DNA from: an uncultured Candidatus Thioglobus sp.
GTDB taxonomy: Bacteria > Pseudomonadota > Gammaproteobacteria > PS1 > Pseudothioglobaceae
NCBI GenBank assembly: GCA_905182815.1
Contig: CAJJCX010000004.1
Location: 558,001-622,000, forward strand
DNA length: 64,000 bases
Reading direction: 5' to 3'
Part shown: piece after piece, positions 52,867 through 62,311 of the stretch
How the letters are laid out: every line of letters starts with the position of its first letter
How positions within the stretch are numbered: the first letter of the stretch is position 1
The notes under the pieces: model-generated
The model's input: the letters and a program-made list of their open reading frames with translations, nothing else
Told to the model about the DNA's origin: nothing
Databases searched by the model: none
Made by a program: the position numbers and the translations under genes

Positions 52867-53993
52867 TGAGTGGAAAAAAAATAGGTGGAGCTGGTCTTAG
52901 AGGTCAGAGTGCAGGTGAGACATCAATATGTACAGTTGGAGTTAGCGGTTCTGGCCTCACATATCGTGGCTTTGATATCGTAGATTTAGCAGAAAATACA
53001 ACTTTCGAAGAGGTTGCCTATCTTTTATTGAAGGGAAAACTACCTAACTCACAGGAATTAAAAGCATATATAGAAAAACTCAAAACATTAAGAGGACTTC
53101 AACCTGAACTAAGAAGTACTTTGGAGGGTATCCCTAAAACTGCTCATCCTATGGACGTTTTAAGGACAGGCTGTTCGGTTCTTGGTAATTTAGAGCAAGA
53201 GGAAGGCTTTATAAACCAAACTGACCATGCAGATCGTATGCTGAGTGCATTTCCATCGATACTTAGCTACTGGTATCAGTATTCCCACTATGGAAAAAGA
53301 ATTGATACGGAGACAAGTGATGATACTATTGGTGGTCATTTTTTACATCTCTTGCATGGTAAAAAACCTAGCCAACTGCATGATCAAGTAATGAGTATTT
53401 CTTTGATTTTGTATGCTGAACATGAATTTAATGCCTCCACTTTTGCTGCAAGAGTTTGTGCCTCAACGCTTTCAGATATTCATTCTGCTGTTACAAGTGC
53501 TATTGGGACATTACGCGGACCATTACATGGAGGCGCAAATGAAGCCGCTAGTGCTATGCTATCCCAATGGAATGACCCTGATGTTGCAGAGGCTGAATTA
53601 CTTAAAATGCTTGCACAAAAGCAACTTGTGATGGGTTTTGGACACGCAGTTTATACTCAATCTGACCCTCGTAATGAGGTTATCAAGCAATGGTCAAAAA
53701 AATTATCTATGGAGGTTAACGATAAGCATCTATATGATGTATCAGAAAGAGTTGAAATGGTTATGAGAAGAGAGAAAAATCTATTCGCAAATGCTGACTT
53801 TTATCATGCTTCTACCTATGAATTTATGGGAATACCAACTAAACTATTTACCCCAATATTTGTTCTTTCAAGAGTAACTGGATGGTGTGCTCACATTTTT
53901 GAACAGAGACAAAATAATCGAATCATTAGACCCAATGCAGATTATATAGGTCCAGGTCCACAAAAAGTCAGCCCCATAGAAACAAGGAGTTAG
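52866..53993 (+). CDS. prpC: 2-methylcitrate synthase
   Basis: Condenses propionyl-CoA with oxaloacetate. The 375-residue citrate-synthase-fold protein has the catalytic His regions in GPLHGGANEAA and MGFGHAVYTQSDPRNEV, and Asp in ADFYHASTYEFMGIP. Short length and synteny with prpB and prpD identify the methylcitrate type. It starts with GTG overlapping the prpB stop (TAGTG). Confidence 0.94.
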   Translation: MSGKKIGGAGLRGQSAGETSICTVGVSGSGLTYRGFDIVDLAENTTFEEVAYLLLKGKLPNSQELKAYIEKLKTLRGLQPELRSTLEGIPKTAHPMDVLRTGCSVLGNLEQEEGFINQTDHADRMLSAFPSILSYWYQYSHYGKRIDTETSDDTIGGHFLHLLHGKKPSQLHDQVMSISLILYAEHEFNASTFAARVCASTLSDIHSAVTSAIGTLRGPLHGGANEAASAMLSQWNDPDVAEAELLKMLAQKQLVMGFGHAVYTQSDPRNEVIKQWSKKLSMEVNDKHLYDVSERVEMVMRREKNLFANADFYHASTYEFMGIPTKLFTPIFVLSRVTGWCAHIFEQRQNNRIIRPNADYIGPGPQKVSPIETRS

Positions 53994-53997
53994 TATA

Positions 53998-55437
53998 GTG
54001 AAAGCAGATAGAATGTCAGCAGATCAAGCTCTGCAAGATATCGCTGATTATGTGATTGATTTTAAAGTAGAGTCTGAGGAGGCCTTAAATACTGCTAGAA
54101 ATTGTTTAATAGATACTATCGGCTGTGGTCTTTTGGCTTTGAAATATCCAAATTGTACTAGACATTTAGGCCCATTGGTGCCTGGGACCACAGTAGAAAA
54201 TGGTGCTAGGGTTTTTGGAAAGTCATTTGAGCTTGACCCAGTAAAAGCAGCTTGGGATATTGGCGCCTTAGTTCGATGGTTAGATTTTAATGACACTTGG
54301 TTAGCTGAAGAGTGGGGGCATCCTTCTGATAATTTAGGCGCAATTATGGCTCTTAGTGATTATATTTCAAGAGTAAATATTGCGAATCATAAATCACCAT
54401 TAAGTATAAGAGATGTGCTCGAGTACATGATAAAAGCTCATGAAATACAAGGTATTCTTGCACTTGAAAATAGTTTTAATAAAGTAGGCCTAGACCATGT
54501 TTTACTCGTAAGAGTTGCAAGCACAGCTGTTGCTACGCATATGCTAGGAGGGACAAGAGAACAAATTATTGATGCTTTATCACAAGCTTGGGCTGATGGT
54601 TCTTCTCTTCGAGCCTATAGGCATGCACCTAACGCTGGCTCAAGAAAATCATGGGCTGCTGGCGATGCAACATCTCGCGCAGTTCGCCTGGCAATGATAA
54701 CTATGGCTGGTGAGATGGGTATGCCTTCCATTTTGAGTTCACCAGAGTGGGGCTTTTATGATGTAAGTTTTAAGGGAAGAGAGTTTAGCTTCTCTAAGAG
54801 CTATGGAACTTATGTTATGGAGAATATTCTTTTTAAGATATCTTTCCCAGCTGAATTTCATGCTCAAACTGCAGTAGAATGCGCAGTATTGCTTTATCCA
54901 GAGATTAAAGAAAAGTTAAATGAAATTGAAAGGATTGAAGTTACAACTCATGAGTCAGCACTTAGAATTATTGATAAAACAGGCGCCCTAGATAATCCAG
55001 CTGATCGAGATCATTGTATGCAATATATGCTTGCAGTTGCAATGATTAAAGGTGATTTGGTGGCTGAGTTTTATGAAGATTCCTTTCATCAACAAAACTC
55101 ATTAATTGATAAGCTTCGAAATAAAATGATTTTAAAGGAAGATAAAAGATACTCAAAAGACTACCTAGCAGATGACAAGAGATCTATTGCCAATGCGTTA
55201 CAGATTTTCTTTAAGGATGGGAGTCAAACTGATAAAGTGGAAGTTGAATATCCAATAGGACACCGTAATCGTCGCCAGGAAGGTATTCCATTACTTGAGA
55301 GAAAATTTTTTAATAGTCTCAAAAGTATTTATTCTAAAGAGCACAGTGACAGGATCTACTCATTGTGTCTTGATAAAGAGAAAACTGAACAAACACCTGT
55401 CAACGAGTTTATGGACATGTTTGTTCTTAAAGATTAA
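53998..55437 (+). CDS. prpD: 2-methylcitrate dehydratase
   Basis: Dehydrates 2-methylcitrate to 2-methylaconitate. The 479-residue MmgE/PrpD-family protein has LIDTIGCGLLAL, WLDFNDTWLAEEWGHPSDN and AWADGSSLRAYRHAPNAGS. PrpD itself being present means no AcnD/PrpF pair is needed. It starts with GTG 4 bp after prpC. No prpE or prpR accompanies the trio. Confidence 0.95.
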   Translation: MKADRMSADQALQDIADYVIDFKVESEEALNTARNCLIDTIGCGLLALKYPNCTRHLGPLVPGTTVENGARVFGKSFELDPVKAAWDIGALVRWLDFNDTWLAEEWGHPSDNLGAIMALSDYISRVNIANHKSPLSIRDVLEYMIKAHEIQGILALENSFNKVGLDHVLLVRVASTAVATHMLGGTREQIIDALSQAWADGSSLRAYRHAPNAGSRKSWAAGDATSRAVRLAMITMAGEMGMPSILSSPEWGFYDVSFKGREFSFSKSYGTYVMENILFKISFPAEFHAQTAVECAVLLYPEIKEKLNEIERIEVTTHESALRIIDKTGALDNPADRDHCMQYMLAVAMIKGDLVAEFYEDSFHQQNSLIDKLRNKMILKEDKRYSKDYLADDKRSIANALQIFFKDGSQTDKVEVEYPIGHRNRRQEGIPLLERKFFNSLKSIYSKEHSDRIYSLCLDKEKTEQTPVNEFMDMFVLKD

Positions 55438-55496
55438 GGAGCTATTAAAGTTTTTTAGTTTTCATCTATTTAATTAGAAATAAAGAAGGAGTTGTA

Positions 55497-56651
55497 ATGT
55501 CAAAAATTCATTGGTTAGGTGCTGGTTTGTCAGCAATACCAGGGCTAAAAATGCTTATTGAAAATGACCATTCAGTTATTGTTTATAATCGAACAGTCAA
55601 AAAAGCAAGTGATGCTTTATTAGGTGTTAAGGGTAATTATCAGATTGTAGAATTTTCTCTTGAGGCCATTAAGAAAAATGCTACAGCTGGAGACGTTATA
55701 GTTTCAATGCTTCCTGGTAATTTCCATGTTCCTGTTGCAGAACTGAGTCTATCACTTGGAGCTCATTTTGTCTCAAGCTCCTATATTTCAGATGAGATGA
55801 GGATGCTTCATGAAGAATCGCTAAAAAAGAATTTATGCCTTGTTAATGAGGTTGGTCTTGATCCAGGAATAGACCATAGTATGTCTCATGCACTCGTTGA
55901 AGATTATAAAAATTCAAAGGTTTTTTCTGCTGAAAATAATCATTCTTTTTTGAGTTATTGTGGTGGCTTAAGTGACGTTCCTAATGATTTTTGTTACAAA
56001 TTTAGTTGGTCTCCACTGGGAGTTTTAAAGGCCTTAATGTCAACTTCAGTTAGCATTCGTGATAGCCAAGTTTATACAGTTCATAAGCCATGGGAGGCTG
56101 TTGAGCTTTACCCTCTTCCGATGCCTTGGGGTGAGGATGAGTTTGAGGTTTATCCTAATCGCGATTCCATTCCATTTATTGAGCAGTATCAAATGAACGA
56201 GGGATTGAAGATAGATCAGTTTGTTCGAGGAACTCTAAGGTATAGAGGCTGGAAAGATGCTTGGTCTGATATTTTTTCTGAGGTAGATACGCTTGACCCT
56301 GAAATTGCAGAGGATCGTCTAAAGGCTATCAGTGATGATTTATGGAATAAATACTCCTATAGAAATGAAGAAGTTGATCGTGTGATTTTAACTGTTGAAT
56401 TAAAGGTTAAAAATGACTCAGAGGTTGTTTGGCATAAGCAGTTTTTACTTGATACGCTTGGAAATAACAAAGGAAGCGCAATGGCCCAATTAGTCTCTTG
56501 CTCAGTTGCTTTGGCTGTTGAAGCCGTTCTTAATAAAGAGATACCCTCAGGCGTAACAGCGGCTCCTCACCAAAGTAATTTAGTAAAAAGGTGGCTAAAT
56601 CAAGCTTCTGAAATAAGTGATCACTTTATTTTAATTGATCATTTAAGTTAG
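55497..56651 (+). CDS. Saccharopine-dehydrogenase-like oxidoreductase
   Basis: The 384-residue protein begins with a Rossmann fold (HWLGAGLSAIPGLKML) and has a C-terminal Sacchrp_dh_C-like domain with NEVGLDPGIDHSMSHALVED and FSYCGGLSD-like FLSYCGGLSDVPNDFCYKF. The NEVGLDPGIDH motif is typical of saccharopine dehydrogenase (LYS9) homologues. In bacteria the substrate can be saccharopine or other amino-acid adducts. It sits 59 bp after prpD but is followed by amine-oxidase-like genes. Confidence 0.82.
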   Translation: MSKIHWLGAGLSAIPGLKMLIENDHSVIVYNRTVKKASDALLGVKGNYQIVEFSLEAIKKNATAGDVIVSMLPGNFHVPVAELSLSLGAHFVSSSYISDEMRMLHEESLKKNLCLVNEVGLDPGIDHSMSHALVEDYKNSKVFSAENNHSFLSYCGGLSDVPNDFCYKFSWSPLGVLKALMSTSVSIRDSQVYTVHKPWEAVELYPLPMPWGEDEFEVYPNRDSIPFIEQYQMNEGLKIDQFVRGTLRYRGWKDAWSDIFSEVDTLDPEIAEDRLKAISDDLWNKYSYRNEEVDRVILTVELKVKNDSEVVWHKQFLLDTLGNNKGSAMAQLVSCSVALAVEAVLNKEIPSGVTAAPHQSNLVKRWLNQASEISDHFILIDHLS

Positions 56652-56672
56652 TAGTAAAGTTAGATTATTTCT

Positions 56673-57986
56673 ATGGCTCAAGCTAATCCTATTTTTGATA
56701 ATGAAACAAAAGGTTGGGTAGATTTAGTTCCTGCTAGGCAATCTCAGCCTAAATTAACTTCTAACCTTGAAGCTAAATGGCTTGTCATAGGTGCCGGCTT
56801 TACAGGTCTTTCTTGTGCAAGAAGGCTAGCAGAGATTAACCCTAAAGATCAAATTATCTTGCTTGATGCAAGAGAGCTGGGCCAGAATGCTTCTGGTAGA
56901 AATTCTGGTTATGCTGTTGCGCATAGCCATTTTTCAGGCCCCTATCAAGAATCACAACTTGAAAAATACCAAAGAGTAGATCGAATTAATCAAGTAGGCC
57001 TTAATTCTCTTCGTACATTAGTAAAAGATAACAGCATCAATTGTGACTGGATAGAATCAGGTATTTATCATACTGCAGCAGATAACAACTCTGAAATTGA
57101 GTGTGATCATTTTATTAATTATCTTAAAAAACGTGACATTACACATACTCCTCTCTCTAAACAGGAAATTCATAATCATCTAGGAACGAGTTGGTATAAG
57201 AAGGGCGTTAAAGTTGAAAATGGTGCATTAATGCAGCCCGCTAAATTAGTTTTTGGATTGGCTAAAAATCTTCCAAGTAATGTTGAGCTTTATGAAAATA
57301 CACCAGTATTAAGGATGACATTGGGTAAGGCTGTTAAGGTCATGGTTCCAGATGCAATAATTACCGCTGAACAAGTCATAATGGCTTGTAATTATGAAAC
57401 CTTTGAGGGTGCAAAGCCTAAACAAAGGGCAGTTGGAGTAACGCTTTCTGGAAGTATTACTCGTGCCTTAACCAAGGATGAGATTAATACCCTGGGAAGT
57501 GAATCATCATGGGGAATACTGTCGCTTCATAGTGGCGGGGCTACTATCAGATTAACGGATGATGGCCGAATTGCAATAAGAAACACAGCTGAATATAACA
57601 ATCACCACCTATTAACTGATAAGCAATTAATTAACCGACAACAGATTCATCGACAAGCATTTAATAATAGGTTTCCACAGTTAAGTCATGTTCCATTTGA
57701 GTTCTTATATTCAGGCGTTGAAGGTGTGAGCGCTAATAAAACTAATATCTTTGAGAGATTTTCAGATAACCTCTATTATGCAGGCTGTTTCAATGGTTCT
57801 GGAATTACTAAAGGAACTGCATTTGGTATTGGAATAGCTGAGTATGCATGCGGAAAAAAATCTGCTATTGTTAATGATTGTCTTGCTCTTGAGAAAGCTA
57901 AATGGCTTCCACCAAAACCATTTTTAGATCTTGGCGCATGGTTTACAACTAAGCAGCGCTTTAAAGGGGTTGGAAGAGATAGATAG
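56673..57986 (+). CDS. FAD-dependent oxidoreductase, DAO family (PuuB-like)
   Basis: A 437-residue flavoprotein with FAD loop VIGAGFTGLSCARRLAE, GQNASGRNSGYAVAHSHFS and C-terminal GCFNGSGITKGTAFGIGIAE. This layout fits the amino-acid/amine oxidase group that includes gamma-glutamylputrescine oxidase. The substrate is unknown. It lies 21 bp after the saccharopine-dehydrogenase-like gene. Confidence 0.85.
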   Translation: MAQANPIFDNETKGWVDLVPARQSQPKLTSNLEAKWLVIGAGFTGLSCARRLAEINPKDQIILLDARELGQNASGRNSGYAVAHSHFSGPYQESQLEKYQRVDRINQVGLNSLRTLVKDNSINCDWIESGIYHTAADNNSEIECDHFINYLKKRDITHTPLSKQEIHNHLGTSWYKKGVKVENGALMQPAKLVFGLAKNLPSNVELYENTPVLRMTLGKAVKVMVPDAIITAEQVIMACNYETFEGAKPKQRAVGVTLSGSITRALTKDEINTLGSESSWGILSLHSGGATIRLTDDGRIAIRNTAEYNNHHLLTDKQLINRQQIHRQAFNNRFPQLSHVPFEFLYSGVEGVSANKTNIFERFSDNLYYAGCFNGSGITKGTAFGIGIAEYACGKKSAIVNDCLALEKAKWLPPKPFLDLGAWFTTKQRFKGVGRDR

Positions 57987-58005
57987 AAGATAATCTAAAT
58001 GCTAA

Positions 58006-59259
58006 TCAAAGTAAATGACTTGCAGTAGCGCCAAATTCAATAAAGCCTGCCTTGATTTTAGAAAAAGGTTCTTGATAATAATCCAAAGGATCAACTGGCA
58101 AAGAGGTTTCATCACCACTAATAAGGCATTCACTTACTGCCTTACCAAAATAAGTTCCAGGTCCAATTCCTCTGCCTGAATAGCCAAAAACTGAGTAAGC
58201 ATTACTACCTAGCCTTAGAATTTTAGGAATATGATCACCTGTCATGGCAATGCGTCCATGCCAGCAAAATTCAATATCAATATTTTTAAGATGTGGAAAG
58301 AGACTCTCAATTTTTCTCCTTGCCCAATTAGTGTGAATCTTGGAGGCGCTATGACCAAGGTTTCCGATCCCACCAATAATAAGTCTATTGTCAGCATCGA
58401 GTCGAAAAGAAGACATTACACTAGCAGTATCCCAGCAACCTTCACCATTGGGTAAAACTGACTTTACTAGATCTGAAGGTAGAGATTTAGTTGCGACTTG
58501 AAAATACTGTACAGAAGTGTATTTGGATGGATTTAGGCCTTCAATTGGTTTTTGATAGGCATTTGTAGCAATTAAAAGCATTTTTGCCTTAATGGTGCCC
58601 TCAGCTGTCTTGATTAGCCAATCATTATTGATTGATTGAATGTTAGTTGCTATAGTTGACTCATAGATATTTACGCCATAAGATTTAGCAGCTCTTGCCA
58701 GGCCAAGACAATAATCTAGAGGGTTAATAATTCCAGCTTTTTTATTAAAAAGAGAGCCAAAAAACTTTGAAGAGCCTATTCTTTGCTGAGTCTGCTGTCT
58801 ATCAAAAAGCTCTAACTCAGCACCACGTTCAGATAGCTGTTTAAATCTCAGTTGAATATCTTTTAATCCTTTTTTAGAGTGAGCACAGTGAAGCGTTCCT
58901 GAGCGATTAGCGCTGCAATTAATTTCATAGTTATCAATAAGACTAAATACTAAATCAGGTGCTGTTGCTAAAGCCTTATTAAGCTTAACTCCTGCTTCTA
59001 ATCCAAGGATACTTTCGACCTTTTCAGGAGGCATCCATAAGCCTGCATTAACTAAGCCAACATTCCTTCCCGAGCCGCCATAGCCAATCTTTTGATCAAT
59101 AAGGGTAACTGATAGCCCATTCTTTGCTGCAGATAGGGCCGCTGAACAGCCAGTAAAGCCGCCACCAATAATCACTAAATCCGTTGTAATTGATTTTTTA
59201 AGATTACTGAAAGTAATTTTTTCTTTAGAATTGTCTTGCCAAAGATTTTTTTGATGCAT
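58006..59259 (-). CDS. FAD-dependent oxidoreductase, DAO family (second copy)
   Basis: A 417-residue paralogue-like flavoprotein with IIGGGFTGCSAALSAAKNG, GGSGRNVGLVNAGLWMPPE and C-terminal FGYSGRGIGPGTYFGKAVSE. It is convergent with the previous gene, only 19 bp apart. Sequence blocks differ enough that a recent tandem duplication is unlikely. Confidence 0.85.
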   Translation of the reverse strand: MHQKNLWQDNSKEKITFSNLKKSITTDLVIIGGGFTGCSAALSAAKNGLSVTLIDQKIGYGGSGRNVGLVNAGLWMPPEKVESILGLEAGVKLNKALATAPDLVFSLIDNYEINCSANRSGTLHCAHSKKGLKDIQLRFKQLSERGAELELFDRQQTQQRIGSSKFFGSLFNKKAGIINPLDYCLGLARAAKSYGVNIYESTIATNIQSINNDWLIKTAEGTIKAKMLLIATNAYQKPIEGLNPSKYTSVQYFQVATKSLPSDLVKSVLPNGEGCWDTASVMSSFRLDADNRLIIGGIGNLGHSASKIHTNWARRKIESLFPHLKNIDIEFCWHGRIAMTGDHIPKILRLGSNAYSVFGYSGRGIGPGTYFGKAVSECLISGDETSLPVDPLDYYQEPFSKIKAGFIEFGATASHLL

Positions 59260-59303
59260 TTTTAAAATAATTCTTAACTATTGAGCAACATATTAAACAA
59301 AAA

Positions 59304-59321
59304 AGACGCCCAAAGGCGCCT
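59304..59321 (-). terminator. Terminator for the NTF2-like gene
   Basis: Read on the minus strand, AGGCGCC-TTTG-GGCGTCT forms a 7-bp stem (one G-T pair) followed by TTTTT. It lies just past the stop at 59343 and could also insulate the oxidoreductase gene downstream. Confidence 0.75.
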
Positions 59322-59342
59322 TTAATTTGAGATTAATGATGC

Positions 59343-59672
59343 TTATGGAAGAAGTGTTGCACCAGTTTCCATACGTATGACTTGACCATCCTTTATTTGC
59401 ATAAAGGCTAGAACTGATTCTTTAGTTCCGTCAGGGAAGCTCATTACGCCATGGGTAACCATAGCCTCATCATTTTCATAAAGGCAGCGTGAGTCATGAG
59501 TTACAAAATCATCACTATTCATCATAAATGTAAACATTTCCATGGTTTTTTCTTTATCCATAGTTGAGTTGTCTAGGTGCATGATAAATTGAAAATCTTC
59601 ATGCATAGTTGCTGCATAAGCCTCCATATCTTTTGCTTCTTGTGCAGCTTCTTGTGTTTTAAATATTGACAT
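59343..59672 (-). CDS. NTF2/SnoaL-like small protein
   Basis: A 109-residue protein with the pattern KDMEAYAATMHEDFQFIMHL, then HGVMSFPDGTKESVLAFMQI and DGQVIRMETG, which fits the NTF2-like alpha+beta cone fold. Such proteins bind small hydrophobic ligands or act as isomerases, and no active site is clear. A Fur-box-like sequence is about 40 bp upstream. Confidence 0.6.
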   Translation of the reverse strand: MSIFKTQEAAQEAKDMEAYAATMHEDFQFIMHLDNSTMDKEKTMEMFTFMMNSDDFVTHDSRCLYENDEAMVTHGVMSFPDGTKESVLAFMQIKDGQVIRMETGATLLP

Positions 59673-59709
59673 ATTGCCTCCTAAATTTAAATTATTTCTT
59701 ATTATAAAT

Positions 59710-59728
59710 AATAATCATTATCATTATC
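59710..59728 (-). promoter_or_regulatory. Fur-box-like site
   Basis: AATAATCATTATCATTATC matches GATAATGATTATCATTATC, the reverse complement of the classical Fur consensus, at 17 of 19 positions. A further ATTATC follows, giving four hexamers in a row. It is placed for the NTF2-like gene on the minus strand. Confidence 0.55.
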
Positions 59729-59770
59729 ATTATCGTATGTTACCTGCTTTATTTAATAAGCAACTATTTT

Positions 59771-60157
59771 TTATACCCAGAAGTAAATAATGATTACTAT
59801 TAAAGGAATTAAAGGCCTAATAGCATTCTTAATATGATGATCAGCACCATCAAACGTTGGCCAAACTTTTAAAAATAGACCCATATTCCAAATAAATGCA
59901 AAGGTACAGAAAAACCCCATTGCAACTAATAATGTTGGTGTATCAGTTCTTTCAAAAATACCAATTTGGAAAAACGTTACAATAAGCATTGCAACCGTTC
60001 CACCCATTAGAAATCCTGCTGGCTTAAGCGCATACGGTACTTGTGGCGAGTCCAGACGAAGATCTATTGCAAACTTTTTTGAGTTAAAAGTTAGTTGAAA
60101 GGCAAAAAAACCACCAAACAATATTAAAAAAATGTGACAAATAGTTTGAATATCCAT
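59771..60157 (-). CDS. Small integral membrane protein, unknown
   Basis: A 128-residue protein with four predicted membrane helices (about 5-22, 48-68, 75-95, 112-127) and short loops. RBS AAGGGGAATTA. No family recognised. Confidence 0.55.
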   Translation of the reverse strand: MDIQTICHIFLILFGGFFAFQLTFNSKKFAIDLRLDSPQVPYALKPAGFLMGGTVAMLIVTFFQIGIFERTDTPTLLVAMGFFCTFAFIWNMGLFLKVWPTFDGADHHIKNAIRPLIPLIVIIIYFWV

Positions 60158-60263
60158 ATTAATTCCCCTTAAAGTTAATTGAACGCTTGAGTAATTTCAA
60201 GCCTCATAATAAGTATACTTATTTTTTTTATTATTTTAATTACTAATCAATCGAGTGAAAAAT

Positions 60264-60614
60264 ATGGATATATCTAAAATACAAAACCAGCTTAAAAAAT
60301 TTGCAATTGAAAGGGATTGGGAGCAGTTTCATACCCCCAAAAATTTATCTATGGCTCTTAGTGTTGAGGCTTCAGAGCTTGTTGAGATTTTTCAATGGCT
60401 AAAGCCAGAAGAATCTAATTCTCCTAATCAAAAGCAGATTCAAGAAATTAATAGTGAGGTGGCAGATATTGCGATGTATCTTCTGCGTTTTTGCAGTATC
60501 TTAGAAATTGATATTGAAGAAGCAATTAAGAATAAATTAGAGAAAAATGCTGAAAAATATCCAGTTAATTTATCAAAGGGCAATGCTCAGAAATACAATC
60601 AACGAGAAGATTAG
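60264..60614 (+). CDS. MazG-like nucleotide pyrophosphohydrolase
   Basis: A 116-residue all-alpha NTP pyrophosphohydrolase of the dCTPase/MazG-like group. The magnesium motif is EASELVEIFQWLKPEE (E-x2-E), with ..EVADIAMYLLRFC (E-x2-D) further on. It probably hydrolyses dCTP or modified dNTPs to the monophosphate. The ATG was chosen over an upstream GTG because the family starts at this point. Confidence 0.85.
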   Translation: MDISKIQNQLKKFAIERDWEQFHTPKNLSMALSVEASELVEIFQWLKPEESNSPNQKQIQEINSEVADIAMYLLRFCSILEIDIEEAIKNKLEKNAEKYPVNLSKGNAQKYNQRED

Positions 60615-61082
60615 TTATATTTCAACCTTATAACATTCGTATGGCTTGCCAGTTGAAGGCTGAAGATTAATATAATCATTAGACAGGACAATAATCTCTT
60701 CAGATCTTTTATCGTTAAGAGTAAATTGTTCTTCCATATTAAAATACTCATCAAGCCATGGATGGTTCCTATTAACAACTTTAATAGAATCAATCATACT
60801 GACTAAGCTTTGATCATTAATTTCCCATACTCCAGTTCCAAGGGCACTATAATTCACTTTAACTGTATTCTCTTCGATTGGAAAGTCAACAATTAGTTGA
60901 CCAAAACTATTCCAGGTACCATCTTTCTTGTATCTTATAAATTCTAAAGCGGTATACCCAGGCCAAGTATCTTTACAAATCCAGTTACCAAGAATTTCAG
61001 TTTCATAAAAACGAGGAGACATTGCTGCTGAAGCAGAGGTGTTTAAAACTAGAGCTGCAAGAATGGTCAGTAAGTATTTCAT
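60615..61082 (-). CDS. Secreted protein, unknown
   Basis: A 155-residue protein with a clean signal peptide (residues 1-19, ending SASAA). The mature part has ILGNWICKDTWPGY and GVWEINDQSLVSMID, a lipocalin-like short beta-strand pattern, and one Cys at each end. No family recognised. Convergent with the MazG-like gene, whose stop it abuts. Confidence 0.55.
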   Translation of the reverse strand: MKYLLTILAALVLNTSASAAMSPRFYETEILGNWICKDTWPGYTALEFIRYKKDGTWNSFGQLIVDFPIEENTVKVNYSALGTGVWEINDQSLVSMIDSIKVVNRNHPWLDEYFNMEEQFTLNDKRSEEIIVLSNDYINLQPSTGKPYECYKVEI

Positions 61083-61122
61083 AATGCGCAGTTTAGATTA
61101 GTTTTTGACAAGCCTATGTGAA

Positions 61123-61347
61123 TTATTGATGAATTTTAGAAGAATTTATCATTTTATTTTTATGTTCATCAGCCATCTTTACAATTTTATTGCTAACAGT
61201 TTCTTGAAAAATAAATGGCAAAATAGAGTGAATGAGCGCAATAATTAAAAGCCCTAAAAGTGTAAGGCAATATTTCCATGCCCCCCAGAGATGTTGAAAG
61301 TAGTTATATCCAAACTCATTGGGGTGTTTAGTAAAAATATTATTCAT
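61123..61347 (-). CDS. Small membrane protein, unknown
   Basis: A 74-residue protein with an N-terminal amphipathic part (FGYNYFQHLWGAWKYC), one membrane helix at about 31-52 and a charged tail. The N-terminal block resembles small DUF6356-like proteins found with similar lengths, but this is a loose impression. Confidence 0.45.
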   Translation of the reverse strand: MNNIFTKHPNEFGYNYFQHLWGAWKYCLTLLGLLIIALIHSILPFIFQETVSNKIVKMADEHKNKMINSSKIHQ

Positions 61348-61477
61348 ATAAGTATTATCGAAGTTTATTTAATTTATTAAGTATAAAGAATTGGAGTAAC
61401 AAGGTTAAATTTTTTAAATATTTGTAATAAAATAAAATTTTTTGAATAAATTACTATCCACATATAGGATAAGAATA

Positions 61478-62311
61478 ATGCCTAAAGTTTTAACAAAAAA
61501 ACAGATTGAGCAGTATCATGATGAAGGTTTTATATCTCCAATAAGAGTTATTTCTGAAAAAGATGCCTTATCTATTAAAATTCAACTTGAAGAAGTAGAG
61601 GCGCAATACCCTGAAGAAATTAATTCAGAGAGTCGCAATAATTTACATCTCTCATTTGCTTTTTTAGATGCGCTCGCCCATAACACAACCATAGTAGACG
61701 CAATAGAAGATCTTATTGGCCCTGATATTGCTCTTTGGGCGTCGGTTATGTTTATTAAAGAGCCCTCCTCTAAACAGTATGTTAGTTGGCATCAAGATGC
61801 AACTTATATGGGCCTTGATAGCTTTGATTTTCCAACACCATGGATTGCGCTAAGTCCTAGCAACCTAGAGACAGGCTGTATGTCGATGATCTCAGGTAGC
61901 CATAAATCAGCAATACAAAAACATGAGGATACTTATGCAGATAACAATATCCTAACAAGGGGCCAAGCTATTAAAAATGTGGATCAAAGTAAGACCGTTG
62001 ATCTAATATTGAAGCCTGGTGAAATGTCGATTCACCATGGAGCTATCATCCATGGATCACAGCCTAATAATAGCAATCAAAGAAGGATTGGTTTTTCACT
62101 TCAATCGTATGTACCGCCATCAATAAAGCAGGTAGTTGGAAGGAATATATGGACTCATATTAGAGGACGAAAGAGGCAAGATATGAATAGTATTGAGCTA
62201 GATCGCCCAAGATACAATATGGATCCTTTAACAGTCAATCAGCGAAGAGTTGCTGAAGAAAACTTATCTGAAATACTTTATAAGGGCGCGAAGATTAAGC
62301 GTAACTACTAA
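61478..62311 (+). CDS. Phytanoyl-CoA dioxygenase (PhyH) family protein
   Basis: Fe(II)/2-oxoglutarate oxygenase, 277 residues from the chosen ATG. Iron ligands are His/Asp in SWHQDATYMGL and the distal His in MSIHHGAIIHGSQPN, with the 2-oxoglutarate Arg in NQRRIGFSLQ. It starts KVLTKKQIEQYHDEGF, the usual family opening, so the upstream TTG frame was not used. The substrate is unknown. Its end overlaps the hydrolase by 4 bp. Confidence 0.85.
   Translation: MPKVLTKKQIEQYHDEGFISPIRVISEKDALSIKIQLEEVEAQYPEEINSESRNNLHLSFAFLDALAHNTTIVDAIEDLIGPDIALWASVMFIKEPSSKQYVSWHQDATYMGLDSFDFPTPWIALSPSNLETGCMSMISGSHKSAIQKHEDTYADNNILTRGQAIKNVDQSKTVDLILKPGEMSIHHGAIIHGSQPNNSNQRRIGFSLQSYVPPSIKQVVGRNIWTHIRGRKRQDMNSIELDRPRYNMDPLTVNQRRVAEENLSEILYKGAKIKRNY

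Noticed and set aside
61442-61477. Upstream TTG start for the PhyH-type gene
   Set aside because: It has no RBS and the added residues do not match the family opening, which begins at the ATG at 61478.
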